Shown: one piece after another, positions 5,786 to 7,267 of the stretch | How the letters are laid out: every line of letters starts with the position of its first letter | Position numbering within the stretch: the first letter of the stretch is position 1 | Source of the DNA: an uncultured Lachnospiraceae bacterium | GTDB taxonomy: Bacteria > Bacillota > Clostridia > Lachnospirales > Lachnospiraceae | Reading direction: 5' to 3' | Length of the DNA: 7,267 bases | NCBI GenBank assembly: GCA_902766655.1 | Contig: CACXEL010000043.1 | Location: forward strand, 1-7,267 | Translations under genes and position numbers: made by a program | The notes under the pieces: generated by a model | Told to the model about the DNA's origin: nothing | Seen by the model: only the letters and a program-made list of their open reading frames with translations | The model's database searches: none

Positions 5786-5842
5786 GAGTCCCTTCCGGAA
5801 AGATCATCAGGCGGTGCGATATCCATGGTCTTCGAAGCCTGC

Positions 5843-5882
5843 ACAAAAAACCAGCCTGTCCATCGACAGGCTGGTTTTTTGT
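5843..5882. terminator. Bidirectional intrinsic terminator between converging genes
   Basis: ACAAAAAACCAGCCTGTC (5843-5860) and its exact complement (5865-5882) flank a 4-nt loop. This gives a G/C-rich stem with a T6 run on each strand. It would end both the plus-strand lipoprotein unit and the minus-strand feoB unit. Confidence 0.93.
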
Positions 5883-5912
5883 ATATGATTCTTCTTTTTC
5901 CATGCAGCCTTT

Positions 5913-6116
5913 TTAAAGCCTGCTCTCGGTCTCTTCCGAACTGCCCGCCTTTCCGGGCGGCGTCTTGGCCTGGCAGCTGCAGGAGCCGCCGCAGGCGCTG
6001 CAGTTCCCGCAGCAGGAGCCGGACTTCATGCCGGCTATAATATTGCGAGCCGCAAAGAAGACCAGCAGGGCCACGAGAGCGAGGACTATAATATTACCGA
6101 TTGTACCTGGGATCAC
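5913..6116 (-). CDS. FeoB-associated Cys-rich membrane protein
   Basis: This small single-span membrane protein is typically found next to feoB in Firmicutes and is thought to support ferrous iron uptake, possibly in place of other Feo partners; its mechanism is not established. The 67 residues comprise a short N-terminus, a membrane helix at about 6-24 (IIVLALVALLVFF), a basic turn, and the cysteine cluster CCGNCSACGGSCSC (residues 35-48, six cysteines). A hydrophilic Pro/Ser/Glu tail ends the protein. The start is GTG at 6116, with AAAGGAGG about nine bases upstream and no in-frame ATG nearby. It lies 217 bp downstream of feoB on the same strand and is followed by the bidirectional terminator, consistent with being the last gene of the feo unit. 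Confidence 0.9.
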   Translation of the reverse strand: MIPGTIGNIIVLALVALLVFFAARNIIAGMKSGSCCGNCSACGGSCSCQAKTPPGKAGSSEETESRL

Positions 6117-6255
6117 CGGATGGACCCTCCTTTACTCATAACGATCCATGAACAAAAAGTTCAGAGGTGCTACCGCACCGGCCGAACGTTTCCGCGGGAC
6201 CAGCTGTGGCAGTCAATATCTGAACAGTCATTTTCATCACTTACCGTATACTTCA

Positions 6256-6280
6256 GGGGATGCTGCCGGGCAGCACCCCC
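6256..6280. other. Strong hairpin between feoB and the Cys-rich protein gene
   Basis: GGGG (6256-6259) pairs with CCCC (6277-6280), and TGCTGC (6261-6266) pairs with GCAGCA (6270-6275). There is one A-C mismatch and a CGG loop. T-rich sequence follows on the plus strand (6281-6293), where no gene needs a terminator; on the minus (feo) strand no T-run follows. It may be an mRNA-stabilising or processing structure. The rest of 6117-6333 shows no recognisable gene. Confidence 0.4.
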
Positions 6281-6333
6281 TTGTTTTCATTTTACTGTAT
6301 AATGCGCGTCCTGCAAAGAGGCTCTGCGCTTTT

Positions 6334-7267
6334 TTACTTCATGGCAGCCTCAACGCTGGAGAGATGCTTTACGCTCTCATCCGGCTGATAGCCCTTGCGA
6401 ACAAGCAGATAGACCACGCAGGCCGTCAGGGCGATGGCTGCGATGGTGCCGATGCCGAAGCTGACGTCGCCGGTCGCAAGACCGTAGAAGTTGTAAATGA
6501 TCATGGCTACGACATAAGCCCACAGGCACTGGTAGCCGACAGCGCCCAGCGTCCACTTGACGTTGTTCATCTCGCGCTTGATGGCGCCGATGGCAGCGAA
6601 GCAGGGTGCGCAGAGAAGGTTGAAGGCCATGAAGGCCATGGCGGAAGCGCGGGTGTAATCAGCGGCGACCAGGGCCCAGATCTCCTCGCCCTCCTCAGAG
6701 AGCTCTTCTGCATAGTGATAGAGGACACCGAAGGTGCCGACGACTTCTTCCTTGGCGACCAGACCTGTGATGGTGGCCACGGTGGCTCTCCAGTTGCCGA
6801 AGCCCAGCGGGGCAAAGATCCAGGCGAGACCGTTGCCGACAGCTGCCAGGAGGGAGTTGTCCATATCCTCGACCATGCCGAAGCCGCCGCCTTCATTGCC
6901 GAAGGAGGACAGGAACCAGATGATGATCGAAGAGATCACGATGACGGAGCCTGCGCGCTTGATGACGGACCAGCCACGCTCCCAGGTGGCCCGGAGGACG
7001 TTGCCCATGGAGGGAACGTGGTAGGCCGGAAGCTCCATGACGAAGGGAGCCGGCTCGCCGGCGAAGAACTTGAACTTCTTGAGCATGATGCCGGAGACGA
7101 TGATGGAACCGATTCCCAGGAAGTAGGCGGATGCCGCAATGTAGGGGCTGCCTCCGAAGATGGCGCCCGCGATGAGGCCGATGATCGGAAGCTTGGCGCC
7201 GCAGGGCATGAAGGTGGTTGTCATGATCGTCATCTTGCGGTCGCGGTCATTTTCTATCGTGCGGGAA
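6334..7267 (-). CDS. feoB: Ferrous iron transporter FeoB, C-terminal membrane part (5' end beyond window)
   Basis: FeoB is the GTPase-linked Fe(II) permease of the cytoplasmic membrane. The visible 310 complete codons are the C-terminal membrane domain; the N-terminal G-protein domain lies outside the window, since full FeoB proteins are roughly 600-800 residues. The frame stays open to the window edge. It begins SRTIENDRDRKM, then FMPCGAKLPI, the conserved segment with the gate-motif cysteine. Further hydrophobic segments include YIAASAYFLGIG, SVIVISSIIIWFLSSFG, the family-typical VAKEEVVGTFGVLY, and LLCAPCFAAIGAIKRE with its two cysteines. Two last helices precede a short charged tail ending SSVEAAMK. 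The ATG at 7233 is internal, not the start. The downstream partner is the Cys-rich membrane protein gene. Confidence 0.96.
   Translation of the reverse strand, partial: SRTIENDRDRKMTIMTTTFMPCGAKLPIIGLIAGAIFGGSPYIAASAYFLGIGSIIVSGIMLKKFKFFAGEPAPFVMELPAYHVPSMGNVLRATWERGWSVIKRAGSVIVISSIIIWFLSSFGNEGGGFGMVEDMDNSLLAAVGNGLAWIFAPLGFGNWRATVATITGLVAKEEVVGTFGVLYHYAEELSEEGEEIWALVAADYTRASAMAFMAFNLLCAPCFAAIGAIKREMNNVKWTLGAVGYQCLWAYVVAMIIYNFYGLATGDVSFGIGTIAAIALTACVVYLLVRKGYQPDESVKHLSSVEAAMK

Noticed and set aside
6120..6302. 60-codon plus-strand frame between the feo genes
   Set aside because: There is no ribosome site and no recognisable product, and it crosses the stable hairpin; treated as chance.

Overview
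The window looks like a chromosomal segment of a moderately high-G+C member of the Clostridia (Bacillota). The evidence is strong AGGAGG-type ribosome binding sites, a class I dihydroorotase, a family 1 substrate-binding lipoprotein, and feoB paired with the small Cys-rich membrane protein that accompanies it in Firmicutes. A more exact taxon cannot be read from the sequence.

Layout. Positions 1-2865 hold a minus-strand pair: pyrC (dihydroorotase) followed 27 bp later by an ABC exporter half-transporter, which runs off the left edge at its Walker B aspartate. Positions 2866-3128 form a divergent promoter region. Positions 3129-4028 hold a plus-strand transcription unit with no ordinary gene. 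It has a near-consensus promoter, an A/C-rich leader, then a tandem array of eight near-identical units plus one degenerate unit. Each unit is a Shine-Dalgarno sequence, an 8-nt spacer and the three-codon reading frame ATG-TAC-TGA/TAA (Met-Tyr-stop). The array is followed by an A-rich tail, a 7-codon GTG-started frame with the strongest Shine-Dalgarno of the unit, a 14-bp hairpin and a strong intrinsic terminator. Positions 4150-5785 hold an extracellular substrate-binding lipoprotein gene with its own promoter, then a Nif3-like gene reduced to its two ends. A perfect bidirectional terminator at 5843-5882 closes that unit and the converging one. Positions 5913-7267 hold, on the minus strand, the 3' part of feoB and the small FeoB-associated Cys-rich membrane protein gene.

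The flanking genes are ordinary: pyrimidine synthesis, export, solute capture and ferrous iron uptake. The unusual element is the minigene array. It is built like a dedicated RNA that recruits ribosomes repeatedly to make only formyl-Met-Tyr, or to hold ribosomes, initiator tRNA, tRNA-Tyr or an RNA-binding protein. The closest known analogy is the phage lambda bar minigenes, whose two-codon frames cause peptidyl-tRNA drop-off. The function here is inference; the repeat structure, promoter and terminator are directly visible.
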